Shown here: one piece after another, positions 1 through 8,377 of the stretch
Layout of the letters: each line of letters begins with the position of its first letter
Position numbering within the stretch: position 1 is the first letter of the stretch
DNA from: Ureibacillus terrenus
GTDB taxonomy: Bacteria > Bacillota > Bacilli > Bacillales_A > Planococcaceae
Direction: 5' to 3'
Length of the DNA stretch: 64,000 nt
NCBI RefSeq assembly: GCF_006569205.1
Contig: NZ_VIGD01000009.1
Coordinates: 57,601 to 121,600, forward strand
Position numbers and translations under genes: made by a program
The notes under the pieces: model-generated
Databases searched by the model: none
The model's input: only the letters and a program-made list of their open reading frames with translations
What the model was told of the DNA's origin: nothing

Positions 1-1002
1 AGTAAGCCGTTTTAACACTTCCGGATTTACATCAGGGAATATTCCATGTCCCAGGTTAAAGATGTGGCCTGGCACTTCAATTCCCTGTTCAATAATATCT
101 TTTGTTCTCCGTTCAATGACAGGCCAGTCCGCAAGCAGAATAGCAGGGTCCAAGTTTCCTTGAAGGGCTTTTTCGATTCCCATTTCACGCGCTTTCCGTA
201 TCGGCATGCGCCAATCCAAACCGATCACATCAATTGGCAAGTCATCCCATTCTTTAATTAAATGGCTTGCACCCACACCAAATAAAATCAATGGAACATT
301 TTCATTTCGCAATTCCGCAAAAATCCGGGTCATAACAGGTTTAATGAATACCCGGTAATCTTCAACATTCAAGGCTCCTACCCAGGAGTCGAAAACCTGG
401 ATGGCGCTGGCGCCCGCTTCCACCTGTGCCGTAATATCAGCAATGATCATATCCGCCAATTTATCCATTAATTTAAACCAGGCTTTTGGATCGGAAACCA
501 TAAATGATTTTGTCTTGCTGTAATTTTTGGATGGACCGCCTTCAATCATGTAACTCGCCAAAGTAAAAGGAGCCCCGGTAAATCCGATTAATGGAACATC
601 CAATTGTTCTTCCGTCAAAATCCGGATCGTTTCCAGCACATATGGCGTATGCTCTTTCGGATAAAATTCGCCCAATCTTTCCACGTCTTCCACGCTTCGA
701 ATCGGATTGGATATTACCGGCCCGACGCTTTGTTGTATTTTCACATCAACTCCGATGCTAGGCAAAGGCGTCACAATATCTTTATAAAGGATCGCCGCAT
801 CGACGTTATATTGTTCCACCGGAAGTCTTGTCACATATGCGCAAAGCTCCGGCTGTTTCGTGATTTCTTCCAAGCTGTATTTCTCTTTCAATTTCCGGTA
901 CTCCGGCTGGGAACGTCCCGCCTGGCGCATATACCAAACAGGCGTATATTCCGTTCTTTCTCCTTTTGCTGCCCTGATTAGAGTGTCGTTTATTTGCCTC
1001 AT
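1..1002 (-). CDS. hemE: Uroporphyrinogen decarboxylase, C-terminus beyond the window
   Basis: Decarboxylates the four acetate side chains of uroporphyrinogen III to give coproporphyrinogen III in cytoplasmic haem synthesis. I read 334 codons on the minus strand starting [15 protein letters not shown], with the family N-terminal signature [11 protein letters not shown], the substrate-binding region [17 protein letters not shown], and [13 protein letters not shown] further in. The reading frame is still open (…PEVLKRLT) where the window begins, so perhaps 15-20 C-terminal residues are missing. The ATG at 1002 is preceded by AGGGGAAGG at good spacing. As in B. subtilis it lies next to hmoB, but the pbpF gene found between them there is absent. 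Identification is firm. Confidence 0.97.
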   Translation of the reverse strand, partial: MRQINDTLIRAAKGERTEYTPVWYMRQAGRSQPEYRKLKEKYSLEEITKQPELCAYVTRLPVEQYNVDAAILYKDIVTPLPSIGVDVKIQQSVGPVISNPIRSVEDVERLGEFYPKEHTPYVLETIRILTEEQLDVPLIGFTGAPFTLASYMIEGGPSKNYSKTKSFMVSDPKAWFKLMDKLADMIIADITAQVEAGASAIQVFDSWVGALNVEDYRVFIKPVMTRIFAELRNENVPLILFGVGASHLIKEWDDLPIDVIGLDWRMPIRKAREMGIEKALQGNLDPAILLADWPVIERRTKDIIEQGIEVPGHIFNLGHGIFPDVNPEVLKRLT

Positions 1003-1311
1003 CTGTATTTACCTTCCCCTCAAAAAATAATCATTTGACGAAAAGAGCAATGAAATCGATTTCAATTCATTACTTTGCAAGATTTTCATCGAAAAAAATG
1101 GCTACAATTCATTATAATAACTATAACTTAAGAAATAATCTACTAAATCATTGATCCCTTTCAACATATACTGTTCCTTCTCAATTGTATAGCTTTCTCT
1201 GCTAAATGTCATAAAATTGTCCTTTTAGCAGCCAATCTTTCTTTTCCGTTTATGACAAAATTAAGGCATAAGGGCAAAGCCGGATTCTTTTCAAGCGAAG
1301 GAGGAAGAATA
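1003..1311. other. Intergenic region between divergent hemE and hmoB
   Basis: About 310 AT-rich bases that must hold the divergent promoters of hemE and hmoB. I see no terminator hairpin, no riboswitch-like structure and no small ORF with a ribosome binding site. B. subtilis has pbpF at this point; nothing resembling it remains here. Confidence 0.5.
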
Positions 1312-1836
1312 ATGAACTTCTATATAACTACCGGAACCCCTCAATTCATGGAAAAACTGCACCAGAAATATGAGAAAGAACCGATGTATATTCTTTATGG
1401 GGCAAACGAAACGCTTTTGCTTCATGAAACCGAAAAGAAAACCGTTTTCCAAACACCACAGAAATATGAGGTGGTGGACGGGTTTCATAATCTGGAACAA
1501 TCCGGTTTCTTCACTTTCTACCATATTCCGGTTTCCGACGAGGGCAGGCCGGTCTTTGAAAAAAATATGACAGAACGGTTGAAAAGATTGAAAGATCAGT
1601 CGGGATTAATGGCATACCGGCTGCTCCGCCCAAAAAAATCGGAAACTTATATCATTCTGTTGCAATGGTTTGATAAACATTCTTTCGAAATTTGGAAAAA
1701 GTATAACCCGTTTGCCGAAGAACTCGAAAACTTCTCTCTTGGTGTCAAAAAAGACAATATTTTCAACGCCAAAACATACATGGCGGCTTATACCGGCACG
1801 AAGCCGAAAAAGAAGGATCATGAAAACAATGAATAA
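1312..1836 (+). CDS. hmoB: Heme-degrading monooxygenase HmoB (YhgC/TRAP-like, ABM fold)
   Basis: Antibiotic-biosynthesis-monooxygenase (ABM) fold protein of the HmoB/YhgC family, which degrades haem to release iron in the cytoplasm; the same family has been called TRAP (target of RNAIII-activating protein) in staphylococci. 174 residues, close to the 166 of B. subtilis HmoB. The C-terminal half (about 70-165) carries the ABM ferredoxin-like domain ending FNAKTYMAAY. I chose the ATG at 1312 because GAAGGAGGAAGA sits just upstream; an earlier in-frame ATG at 1252 has no ribosome binding site. Its place beside hemE is conserved with B. subtilis and links haem synthesis to haem turnover. Confidence 0.9.
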   Translation: MNFYITTGTPQFMEKLHQKYEKEPMYILYGANETLLLHETEKKTVFQTPQKYEVVDGFHNLEQSGFFTFYHIPVSDEGRPVFEKNMTERLKRLKDQSGLMAYRLLRPKKSETYIILLQWFDKHSFEIWKKYNPFAEELENFSLGVKKDNIFNAKTYMAAYTGTKPKKKDHENNE

Positions 1837-1867
1837 AAGCTGACCCGCGGATCGGATCAGCTTTTTT
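1835..1867 (+). terminator. Intrinsic terminator of hmoB
   Basis: Inverted repeat AAAAGCTGA ... TCAGCTTTT followed by a T run, beginning at the hmoB stop codon. Its first arm with the next bases (AAAGCTGACCC) recurs in the terminator at 14116, at the other end of the aromatic island. Confidence 0.85.
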
Positions 1868-1901
1868 CATTTCATTCATTTATGTTCCAAAGCTTTTTTA
1901 T
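1835..1901. repeat. Left copy of the sequence bracketing the aromatic island
   Basis: Two blocks are shared in the same order and orientation with 14115-14196: AAAGCTGACCC in a terminator stem, and the 20-mer ATGTTCCAAAGCTTTTTTAT at 1882-1901. The bases between the blocks differ in sequence and length. On the minus strand the 20-mer region reads as the end of a short open frame (1876-1950, 24 codons, MTENFEWGTKQ...KKALEHK) with no convincing ribosome binding site, possibly the tail of a decayed gene. Confidence 0.6.
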
Positions 1902-2018
1902 AAACGCCATCTTCCATCTGTTTGGTTCCCCATTCAAAATTTTCCGTCATTGCATAATCCCAATTTTTCTTGGAATATCAACCTTTGCTTTTTCCCCTTA
2001 TTTTCAAATCGTTTTATC

Positions 2019-3080
2019 TTATACATTCACTTTCTCCACATTGGTTTTCTGTTCATAGATTCTCTCTTTTTTCTCTCTCCAACGGAAAATTGCTTTCAAC
2101 AATGGCATGACGATAATAAAAATGAAGAGCAGCCTGGAGGTTTGGAATAACGAAACAATCGATATATCCGCATTCACTGCGTCAGCCAATAAAACCATTT
2201 GATCGATTCCGCCCGGAGCTGTGCTTAAAAAACTGGTTGTAAACTTGGTGTCCATTAAAAACGACATGATAAAACTTGAACCCAAGGTCAAAGCGATTAA
2301 AGCCAATGCGCTCATCACGCCGCCTATCAAAACTCGGACAGGCAATTGAACCTTCTCCGGGGTCAGCTTTAAACCGATTTGGGCGCCGATGAACAGCTGC
2401 GCGATGACCATCACCAGGCCCGGGATTTGCGGCATTGTCAAAGGGGTAGCGAGCTGCAGCGCAATTAATAATATAATGGGAGCAATAAATTGGGCTACTG
2501 GAAAATGAATGCGGTCCATGAAAACGGAAAATGCCCATGTCATGGCAATTATGAAAACAAGGCTTACCGAAAACTTTGCATCCCCTGTCTGACCAGCCGC
2601 CTGGCCGGCCACGATGAAGGGCACGATCATGACCACCAGCAATAATCGGATAACCTGAAAATAAAAAATCGAACCAACTTCCCCTATGTTTTCCCTTTCG
2701 GCAAAAAGGACCGTCTGGCTCAGCCCTCCCGGAATGGCTCCCAACACGGAGGCCCTTAACGGCATTTTGCTGAATCTGCTGATCAAATACGCAATTCCAA
2801 CCGCACCGCCTATCAAAATGACATTCAATAAAAACATATATAATAAAATGAAACCCGCGCTTTCAAACAAATGAATGTTGAAGCGCAGACCAATGCCCGT
2901 TCCGACGATGACGACACCCAAGTCGCCCAATTGTCTTGGCCACTTCAACTCGCCTTTATGGATAAACTGGGTGATGATGAGAACAACAATAGGGCCCAGC
3001 ATCCATGGAATCGGGATGTGCAACTTGCTGAAAATGTAGCCGCCAATAATGGATAGCATCAATACTTTTATCATCGCCAT
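2019..3080 (-). CDS. AbrB-family integral membrane protein (putative transporter)
   Basis: Polytopic inner-membrane protein with the internal duplication of the AbrB family, sometimes annotated as putative ammonia monooxygenase without biochemical support. About ten hydrophobic segments span the length; family motifs IPIPWMLGP near the N-terminus and the repeated APGG (VLGAIPGGLSQ, STAPGGIDQM) are visible. I prefer the ATG at 3080 because GGTGA lies 8 bases upstream; GTG at 3092 is also in frame. It follows the catechol dioxygenase gene in the leftward catabolic operon, beyond a hairpin, so uptake or efflux of an aromatic compound is an inference from context only. Confidence 0.8.
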   Translation of the reverse strand: MAMIKVLMLSIIGGYIFSKLHIPIPWMLGPIVVLIITQFIHKGELKWPRQLGDLGVVIVGTGIGLRFNIHLFESAGFILLYMFLLNVILIGGAVGIAYLISRFSKMPLRASVLGAIPGGLSQTVLFAERENIGEVGSIFYFQVIRLLLVVMIVPFIVAGQAAGQTGDAKFSVSLVFIIAMTWAFSVFMDRIHFPVAQFIAPIILLIALQLATPLTMPQIPGLVMVIAQLFIGAQIGLKLTPEKVQLPVRVLIGGVMSALALIALTLGSSFIMSFLMDTKFTTSFLSTAPGGIDQMVLLADAVNADISIVSLFQTSRLLFIFIIVMPLLKAIFRWREKKERIYEQKTNVEKVNV

Positions 3081-3120
3081 CAATATTATCACCCACTAAC
3101 ATCTGATATTAGCAAGAAAC

Positions 3121-3156
3121 ACCAGTATTCAAAGAATGAATACTGGTGCCTTTTTT
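3121..3156. terminator. Hairpin between dioxygenase and AbrB-family genes
   Basis: Perfect 10-bp inverted repeat ACCAGTATTC / GAATACTGGT with a 7-nt loop. The T run lies on the plus-strand side, while both flanking genes read leftward where the tail is weak. It may only partly stop transcription and so lower expression of the AbrB-family gene. Confidence 0.55.
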
Positions 3157-3158
3157 CA

Positions 3159-4142
3159 TTATCTTGATTGAATCAATTCCCGAATTTGCGCTTCACGGTC
3201 CACATCATCCCGGCGGCGGTCTCCCCAATAAGTCGAACCGTATTTCAAGTATTCTTCATAAGTCCATTTGATCGGCTCCCAATCCGGTTCGAAGATCAAA
3301 TAGCCATTCGTGAAAATTTCAATTCTCAAGCCGCTTCCCGGATCTTTTACATAAACGTACATCGCTTGGGAAATGCCGTGTTTGCCGGGGCCCACAAATT
3401 CGATTTCCGCCTCGTTTAAAATATCTGCCGCGCGAAGCAAGTCTTGCGCGTTGTCCAACCAATATGCCAAATGATGCATTTCATTCGGTTTTTTCGAACG
3501 GTCTGTCGTCATGATGGCCACATCATGAACCAATGGGGTCACCGATAGCCAGCTTGCGACTTGTTCATTGTTTTTATTGACGAAATATTCACGCAATTTG
3601 AATCCCAATTTCTCTCTCAAGAAATTCACGACTTCAAGGTTATTGACGGATGTTTGGAGATTGATATGGTCGATTCGGCGCGGAGATACGCCTTTTCTCC
3701 AGGCCTTATACGTCTGGTTTTTCAAAACGGATTTTCTTTCCGGATCTGCCGGTGTTTTCTCCATATCATAATAGAGTTCAAACCGGTGTCCGCTTGGCAA
3801 TTCAAAACGGATCGCTTCTCCCTGGCCCCTTTCTTCCCCCGCTTTAATCCAGCGGACTTCAGTTCCTGCATCTTCCAATATTTTGGCAAATGTCGCTACA
3901 TCCTCACGCCTTTTTGTTCTCCATCCAATATGGTCAATATAGGATGTTTCGCCGGCTCTGACGGACAATGTATGGTGTTCAAAATCCCCCCATGCGCGCA
4001 AGTAGTGGACACCATCTACTTCTTCCGTTTCTTCCAGTCCCAGTACATCCCGGAAGAACCATAGGGATTTTTCAAGATTCTCGGATACTAAAGCAACATG
4101 TCCCAATTTTGCAATTTCAGGTAAAACAACAAATTTCTCCAT
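3159..4142 (-). CDS. Catechol 2,3-dioxygenase (extradiol, Fe(II))
   Basis: Opens the catechol ring next to the hydroxyls to give 2-hydroxymuconic semialdehyde. Two-domain vicinal-oxygen-chelate protein of 327 residues, the length I recall for the Geobacillus stearothermophilus PheB enzyme. Visible ligands: His159 (RIDHINLQT), His224 (EMHHLAYW) and Glu275 (GLRIEIF); the extradiol signature is present, with His255 followed by YVYVKDPGSG before the Glu. I start at ATG 4142, giving MEKFVVLPEIAKLGHVAL, after GGGGTGGGAG; upstream in-frame starts would place this purine stretch inside the gene. Third gene of the leftward operon after hydrolase and oxygenase. Gene symbol left open because pheB/xylE/catE naming is substrate-dependent. 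Confidence 0.95.
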   Translation of the reverse strand: MEKFVVLPEIAKLGHVALVSENLEKSLWFFRDVLGLEETEEVDGVHYLRAWGDFEHHTLSVRAGETSYIDHIGWRTKRREDVATFAKILEDAGTEVRWIKAGEERGQGEAIRFELPSGHRFELYYDMEKTPADPERKSVLKNQTYKAWRKGVSPRRIDHINLQTSVNNLEVVNFLREKLGFKLREYFVNKNNEQVASWLSVTPLVHDVAIMTTDRSKKPNEMHHLAYWLDNAQDLLRAADILNEAEIEFVGPGKHGISQAMYVYVKDPGSGLRIEIFTNGYLIFEPDWEPIKWTYEEYLKYGSTYWGDRRRDDVDREAQIRELIQSR

Positions 4143-4179
4143 TTTCTCCCACCCCATTATTACTTTTTGTATGTTTACC

Positions 4180-4211
4180 AATATATTAATAGTGTTTTAA
4201 AATACTATTAA
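4180..4211. promoter_or_regulatory. AT-rich inverted repeat with possible operator half-site
   Basis: Between the oxygenase and dioxygenase genes lies AATATATTAAT (4180-4190), identical to 11 bases of the palindrome at 6363-6378. It overlaps the inverted repeat TTAATAGT / ACTATTAA (4186-4211). It could be a regulator site, an mRNA-processing hairpin, or chance in AT-rich DNA. Confidence 0.35.
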
Positions 4212-5377
4212 CCTTGAATATTTGTTTCTATTCCGAAGAGATGTCTTCCGTAGCCGATAATTCCATCTTCATATAAAGATGTAATGTGTGTTCCGATCGT
4301 CATTAAATCACGAGTGAACAATTCAACCGGATGGCCTTTCACCACCGCATGGGCGCCCAGGGTCAACAACGCCTTCGTGCCGATATTGACACATTTATCA
4401 ATGATTTTCGCACGAATCGCTTTGTACTTGGCTCCTTCATAAGGCCCGCCCTTATCGGCTTCCATCATTTTGATATATTCTTCCATCAAGCATTTGGCGG
4501 AAATATATTCAAGCGTCAACTCCGAGAGCACCCGCTGGCTTGTTGGGGACTCTTTTTCCTTCACTCCCGAAAACCGTACGCGTCCCACCGTATGCTTTTT
4601 AAATTCATCGAGAACCCTTTGTGCTCCGCCGAGGGCCATCGCCGCAAACCCCACATAAAATCCCGGATAGAACGGTGTGTTAAAGTACAGATAATCTTCA
4701 TCGAAATCATCGTAAGGTGGCTGGCTTTTCTCGATAATTTTGCTGAAGCGCAAAATTTTGTCAGGCTCCACGAATACTTTATCGACAATAATGGTATTGC
4801 TCCCTGTACCTCTGAGGCCAAGGGAATCCCAATCCTTGACAATCTTCAAATCTTTCACTTTCAATAAAATTCCGACGCGTTCAGGTTTATCATTGTCGTC
4901 AAATTTCATCATCGCCCCGACGCCGACCCAGTCACAATAGTTGATGCCGCTTACAAAATGATATTTTCCGGAAATGAGGTAGCCGCCTTCGACCGGTTCC
5001 ACTTTTCCGACCGGAGCAAAAACGTCCGCTACAAAGCCCCCCTGATTGATCACTTCATCCCGGATATGTTTCGGATAGTAACAAACCCAGGCATTATGCA
5101 GACAGAAGAAATACGTCAGCCATGCAGCGGATAAATTATAGTATCCGACGGTGCTGATCATGTCCACATAGGTGCGCCAGTCAAGTTGCGGATAACCGAA
5201 TTCTTTCGGCAAAATCAGGCGGTGGATTTTCTCTTCGCGGATAATATCCGCAACCCGCTGAGAGATTGTCCTGTTTTGCTCCGCTTCCATCGCTTCCTGC
5301 TCGGCAGCTTCGCCGATTCGCTTCGCCTTTTGCATCATGCTGTCATAAAGCGCTTTCTTTTCTACCACTGTTACCAT
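4208..5377 (-). CDS. Flavin-dependent monooxygenase, oxygenase component (acyl-CoA dehydrogenase fold)
   Basis: 389-residue group D flavin monooxygenase of the type exemplified by the p-hydroxyphenylacetate hydroxylase C2 component and DszC: an acyl-CoA dehydrogenase fold whose C-terminal domain matches the Acyl_CoA_dh_2 pattern (…RDLMTIGTHITSLYEDGIIGYGRHLFG). It would use reduced flavin and O2 to hydroxylate a phenolic ring to a catechol, with the flavin supplied by the reductase at 10132. ATG 5377 has AAAGGA 8 bases upstream. It sits between hydrolase and ring-cleavage dioxygenase, which supports phenol-to-catechol chemistry; the true substrate (phenol, cresol, hydroxyphenylacetate, other) cannot be read from sequence. 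Confidence 0.85.
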   Translation of the reverse strand: MVTVVEKKALYDSMMQKAKRIGEAAEQEAMEAEQNRTISQRVADIIREEKIHRLILPKEFGYPQLDWRTYVDMISTVGYYNLSAAWLTYFFCLHNAWVCYYPKHIRDEVINQGGFVADVFAPVGKVEPVEGGYLISGKYHFVSGINYCDWVGVGAMMKFDDNDKPERVGILLKVKDLKIVKDWDSLGLRGTGSNTIIVDKVFVEPDKILRFSKIIEKSQPPYDDFDEDYLYFNTPFYPGFYVGFAAMALGGAQRVLDEFKKHTVGRVRFSGVKEKESPTSQRVLSELTLEYISAKCLMEEYIKMMEADKGGPYEGAKYKAIRAKIIDKCVNIGTKALLTLGAHAVVKGHPVELFTRDLMTIGTHITSLYEDGIIGYGRHLFGIETNIQG

Positions 5378-5401
5378 TTGATCATTCCTTTCAATCCAAA
5401 T

Positions 5402-6298
5402 TTATTCAATTGTGACCCCTTGGCTTTTATCCGCCGTCAAAAAATCAATCACAAGCCTGTTCACGACTTCCGGCTGGTCTGTTTGGGCTTGATGGCCACA
5501 ATTCTCTATATATTCGAATCTGAAATTCAGCAGCAGCTTCTCCAATTTATAAGCCGTCTCTACCGGCGCTATGTTGTCCTGCTTACCCCAAATGAACAGC
5601 CCCGGAATTTTGAGCTTTGGCAGCGAATCTTTGATGCAGAACCGATCCCAAAGCTTTGGTTCTTCATTCATTCTCTTTATATAAGCATCAAAAGCATCAT
5701 TGGCTTCTTTCACCCCGGGACGAGTTGCAGCTTTATGCCGCAATTGGATCAGCTCTTCGGGTATTGGAGTGTCCGGGGAAGAGTTGCGGTACAAAAACTT
5801 TCTCAAAGATTCTTCCGTATAGTCATAGCCTATGACTTCAAAGAAAGACCGCAATTTTCTTTCGGGAACTTCCTGCATTGCCTGGTAGATGGTATTGCTT
5901 CCAATGAGCACGACTTTGTTCACTTTTTCAGGATGGTCGATTGCATATTTTGCCGCCACATAAGCGCCTTGCGAATTTCCTACAAGGGAAACTTCGTCGA
6001 GGCATAAAGCTTCTATGAAATCATGCACATGATCGACCAAGCTCTGATGTCCATTCACCGGCCATGCATGGGGTCTTGTATCCGTGAACCCCATTGACAA
6101 TTGGTCAACGGCATATGCACGAAAACCGGCTTTCGCCAAAGCCGGCAGCATAAAACGCCATCCTGCCGCCCCGCATGCCCCGGGTCCCGCACCGTGGAGC
6201 AAAATGACTGCCGGTCCTTCCGTTCCAGCCCAAGAATAATGCGTTTTTACCCCGTTTGCTAATACGTAGCTGCTGTGAAACCCCTCAAAAATCGACAC
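5402..6298 (-). CDS. Meta-cleavage product hydrolase (alpha/beta hydrolase)
   Basis: Hydrolyses the C-C bond of 2-hydroxymuconic semialdehyde or its alkyl analogues to 2-hydroxypenta-2,4-dienoate plus a carboxylic acid. 298 residues with the alpha/beta-hydrolase signature LLHGAGPGACG (oxyanion loop), nucleophile Ser109 in GNSQG, acid Asp241 in WGKQDNIAP and base His269 in NCGHQAQTDQP. GTG at 6298 is chosen because AGGAGGGG lies 5 bases upstream; a TTG at 6364 is in frame but has no site. First gene of the leftward operon. No semialdehyde dehydrogenase, tautomerase or decarboxylase of the alternative oxalocrotonate branch is present. Confidence 0.92.
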   Translation of the reverse strand: MSIFEGFHSSYVLANGVKTHYSWAGTEGPAVILLHGAGPGACGAAGWRFMLPALAKAGFRAYAVDQLSMGFTDTRPHAWPVNGHQSLVDHVHDFIEALCLDEVSLVGNSQGAYVAAKYAIDHPEKVNKVVLIGSNTIYQAMQEVPERKLRSFFEVIGYDYTEESLRKFLYRNSSPDTPIPEELIQLRHKAATRPGVKEANDAFDAYIKRMNEEPKLWDRFCIKDSLPKLKIPGLFIWGKQDNIAPVETAYKLEKLLLNFRFEYIENCGHQAQTDQPEVVNRLVIDFLTADKSQGVTIE

Positions 6299-6341
6299 CT
6301 TAACCCCTCCTGTTTCTGTTGCAGTTTTTCGTTTGATGAAG

Positions 6342-6378
6342 AGTATATATTTTGTGAACTTCAATTAATATATTAATT
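6342..6378 (-). promoter_or_regulatory. Promoter region of the leftward catabolic operon with palindrome
   Basis: On the minus strand TATACT (6347-6342) is a good -10 box. The 17-nt spacer places the -35 at 6365-6370, where there is no consensus but instead the perfect 16-bp palindrome AATTAATATATTAATT (6363-6378). A regulator bound there would cover the -35 region, as expected for a promoter that depends on an activator. Confidence 0.45.
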
Positions 6379-6382
6379 TTTA

Positions 6383-6410
6383 TTGAAAACGCGGCGAGAA
6401 TCTTTAAAAT
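6383..6410 (+). promoter_or_regulatory. Candidate sigma-A promoter of the regulator gene
   Basis: TTGAAA (6383-6388), 16-nt spacer, TAAAAT (6405-6410), reading toward the regulator gene and lying directly beside the palindrome of the divergent promoter. Confidence 0.45.
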
Positions 6411-6476
6411 TTATTGAAAAATGAAGGGTATCCTATAGATAAAGAGAATTTATATCTTTGGGGGGAGGTTCACGTT

Positions 6477-8285
6477 ATGAGCGGAGTTTCATTTGTCACT
6501 GACGAAACGAAGAATATATTGATGTCGGCCAAGGCGTTTTACACTCTAAAGAACAACTTAATTAATAATATCGGTTCCAATAAAACAAAGGGGTTCTTAT
6601 TCAGATTTGGAAAAGAATTTGGGATGGAAGCGGCAAAAAAATACTTGGCTAGCAATCACGCAAACAGCCAGGTAGGCAAAAGACACTCCCGGCTGGGCCA
6701 CGTAAAAGATGTTATTTTTCACGGGGAAATCGTGCGTCATCCGGACGGGAAGGTGGAATGCATCAATACGTGGGGGCAATGGGTGGAATCCATCGAAGCG
6801 GAAATACATCTGAAAAATTATGGATTGTCGGACGAATGCGTGTGCCATATGCTTTGCGGATTTGCAAGCGGAGCTTTGTCATATGAATTTGGCGAATCAA
6901 TCATTGCCATTGAATACAAATGCGTCGCGAAGGGCGACCCCGTTTGCGAATTTAAGGTGCGGCTGGAAAAAGATTGGCTGGAGGAGAAAGAAGAATTAAT
7001 TGATTTATACCTGAACGACAATATTTTGACCGAGCTTGAGATGACTTATGATGCTTTGCTCCACCACAAGCAAATGTTGGAAAAAATATCAACCTTCCAA
7101 AGCCAGCTTACAAAAAAGGTGACTGAAAAATATTCTTTGGACGAAATTATTGAAACCGCATACGAATTGTTAAACATCCCTATTTTGATCGAAGATGTGC
7201 ACGGAAACCGGCTAAGCCAGATCGGGCTTACAGAAAGCCAGCAGCAACTGATCCAAACCGAAAAAGCCGAACTTTCGCAAATCGACAATAAACATAATGC
7301 GTGCCACTACAAAAGCAAACATTACAGGAAATTGACAACACCGGTTTTTATTAAGAAAAAACATTATGCCACTTGTTCTTTCTGCTATTTCGACCAAAGA
7401 GAAGTGGAAGAAATCGATTATTTATTTTTGGACCGCATTTCAACAGTCGTGGCATTATGCATTTTGTATGAAGAAGCCCAATTCGAAGAGCAGCAGCGGA
7501 TGCGCAGTTCTTTGCTGGAACGTCTGATTCACCACCAGAATATCAAGGATATTGAATCATATTACAAATTTTTGCCTTTCAAATTCCAGCCCCCATATGC
7601 AACAGGGATCATCCAGATCCAGCAGAAGAAACATCAAAACGAAATCATCGATTTGCATGATCAGATTACTCAACTGTCCAAACTGGCAAAAGTATGGGAT
7701 TTGCCATGCATTTTCTCCATTGTCGGCGAAGAAATTGCGCTCTTAATCTCGCAAAACAACGACAAGAAAAAAAGATGGAAAAAGAAAATCGAATTGCTGA
7801 TGGAAAATTTGGGAAGGCAGAATGAAAATTATATTTATACAACCGGACTCAGCAGCACATTCAACAATTTTAAAGAATTTGAACGGTCGCTGAAAGAGGC
7901 CAGAATCGCGCAGCGGTTCCCAAACAAGAAACTGATCACATACTACGATGATTTGGGGATTCTCGGGGATATAGTCAATAACTTGAGCATCGAACAGATC
8001 CAGGAAATGGCGAAAAAAACGCTGAAAGATTTATACAACTTTGACGATCCCCGCAAAAAGGAATTGTTATATACATTGTATGTTTTTCTGCTGAACAACC
8101 AGCGCCTGAAAGAAACAATGGATGAACTGGCATTATCGATCGGAGGCATCCAATATCGCATCAAACAGATTGAGGATAAACTGCAAATTTCTCTTAAAAA
8201 CGCTTCGACGGCCGCGCATATTTTATTGATCATACAGGCATTAATCCTATCTGGAACACTCCATTTCGACAAAGTCTCCGTTTAA
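6477..8285 (+). CDS. Aromatic-sensing regulator with V4R and PucR-type helix-turn-helix domains
   Basis: 602-residue cytoplasmic regulator. The N-terminal ~150 residues resemble the XylR-N/V4R effector-binding module of phenol regulators: about 55-90 RFGKEFGMEAAKKY, then the V4R core CHMLCGFASGALSYEFG and EYKCVAKGDPVCEF with paired cysteines. The middle is GAF-like, and the C-terminal ~70 residues match the PucR helix-turn-helix (NNQRLKETMDELALSIGG...RIKQIEDKL). There is no sigma-54 AAA+ domain, unlike Proteobacterial XylR/DmpR. I start at ATG 6477, preceded by GGGGGGAGG. It stands between the divergent catabolic operons and probably activates both. Confidence 0.85.
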   Translation: MSGVSFVTDETKNILMSAKAFYTLKNNLINNIGSNKTKGFLFRFGKEFGMEAAKKYLASNHANSQVGKRHSRLGHVKDVIFHGEIVRHPDGKVECINTWGQWVESIEAEIHLKNYGLSDECVCHMLCGFASGALSYEFGESIIAIEYKCVAKGDPVCEFKVRLEKDWLEEKEELIDLYLNDNILTELEMTYDALLHHKQMLEKISTFQSQLTKKVTEKYSLDEIIETAYELLNIPILIEDVHGNRLSQIGLTESQQQLIQTEKAELSQIDNKHNACHYKSKHYRKLTTPVFIKKKHYATCSFCYFDQREVEEIDYLFLDRISTVVALCILYEEAQFEEQQRMRSSLLERLIHHQNIKDIESYYKFLPFKFQPPYATGIIQIQQKKHQNEIIDLHDQITQLSKLAKVWDLPCIFSIVGEEIALLISQNNDKKKRWKKKIELLMENLGRQNENYIYTTGLSSTFNNFKEFERSLKEARIAQRFPNKKLITYYDDLGILGDIVNNLSIEQIQEMAKKTLKDLYNFDDPRKKELLYTLYVFLLNNQRLKETMDELALSIGGIQYRIKQIEDKLQISLKNASTAAHILLIIQALILSGTLHFDKVSV

Positions 8286-8316
8286 ACCGGTTTGCCGGAC
8301 AAAAAACGTCAAAAAA

Positions 8317-8360
8317 GACTATAAACACCGTTCAAATAGTGTTTATAGTCCGTTTTTTTT
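8317..8360. terminator. Bidirectional terminator between regulator and MFS gene
   Basis: Perfect 12-bp stem GACTATAAACAC / GTGTTTATAGTC with A6 on the left and T8 on the right, between convergent genes, so it can stop both. Confidence 0.92.
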
Positions 8361-8377
8361 GTCCCATATCCCCATTT

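Noticed and set aside
1876..1950. 24-codon minus-strand gene
   Set aside because: The peptide looks protein-like at its end, but there is no good ribosome binding site and no known small protein; kept only as a possible decayed gene tail in the repeat entry.
5186..6007. 273-codon plus-strand open frame opposite the hydrolase and oxygenase genes
   Set aside because: Antisense shadow of two genes with clear catalytic motifs; no ribosome binding site or domain. The same holds for long plus-strand frames at 39752-40624 and 44923-45849.
6361..6400. Second cre box (TTGAAAACGCGGCGA)
   Set aside because: The right half does not match the consensus (four mismatches in the last five positions).
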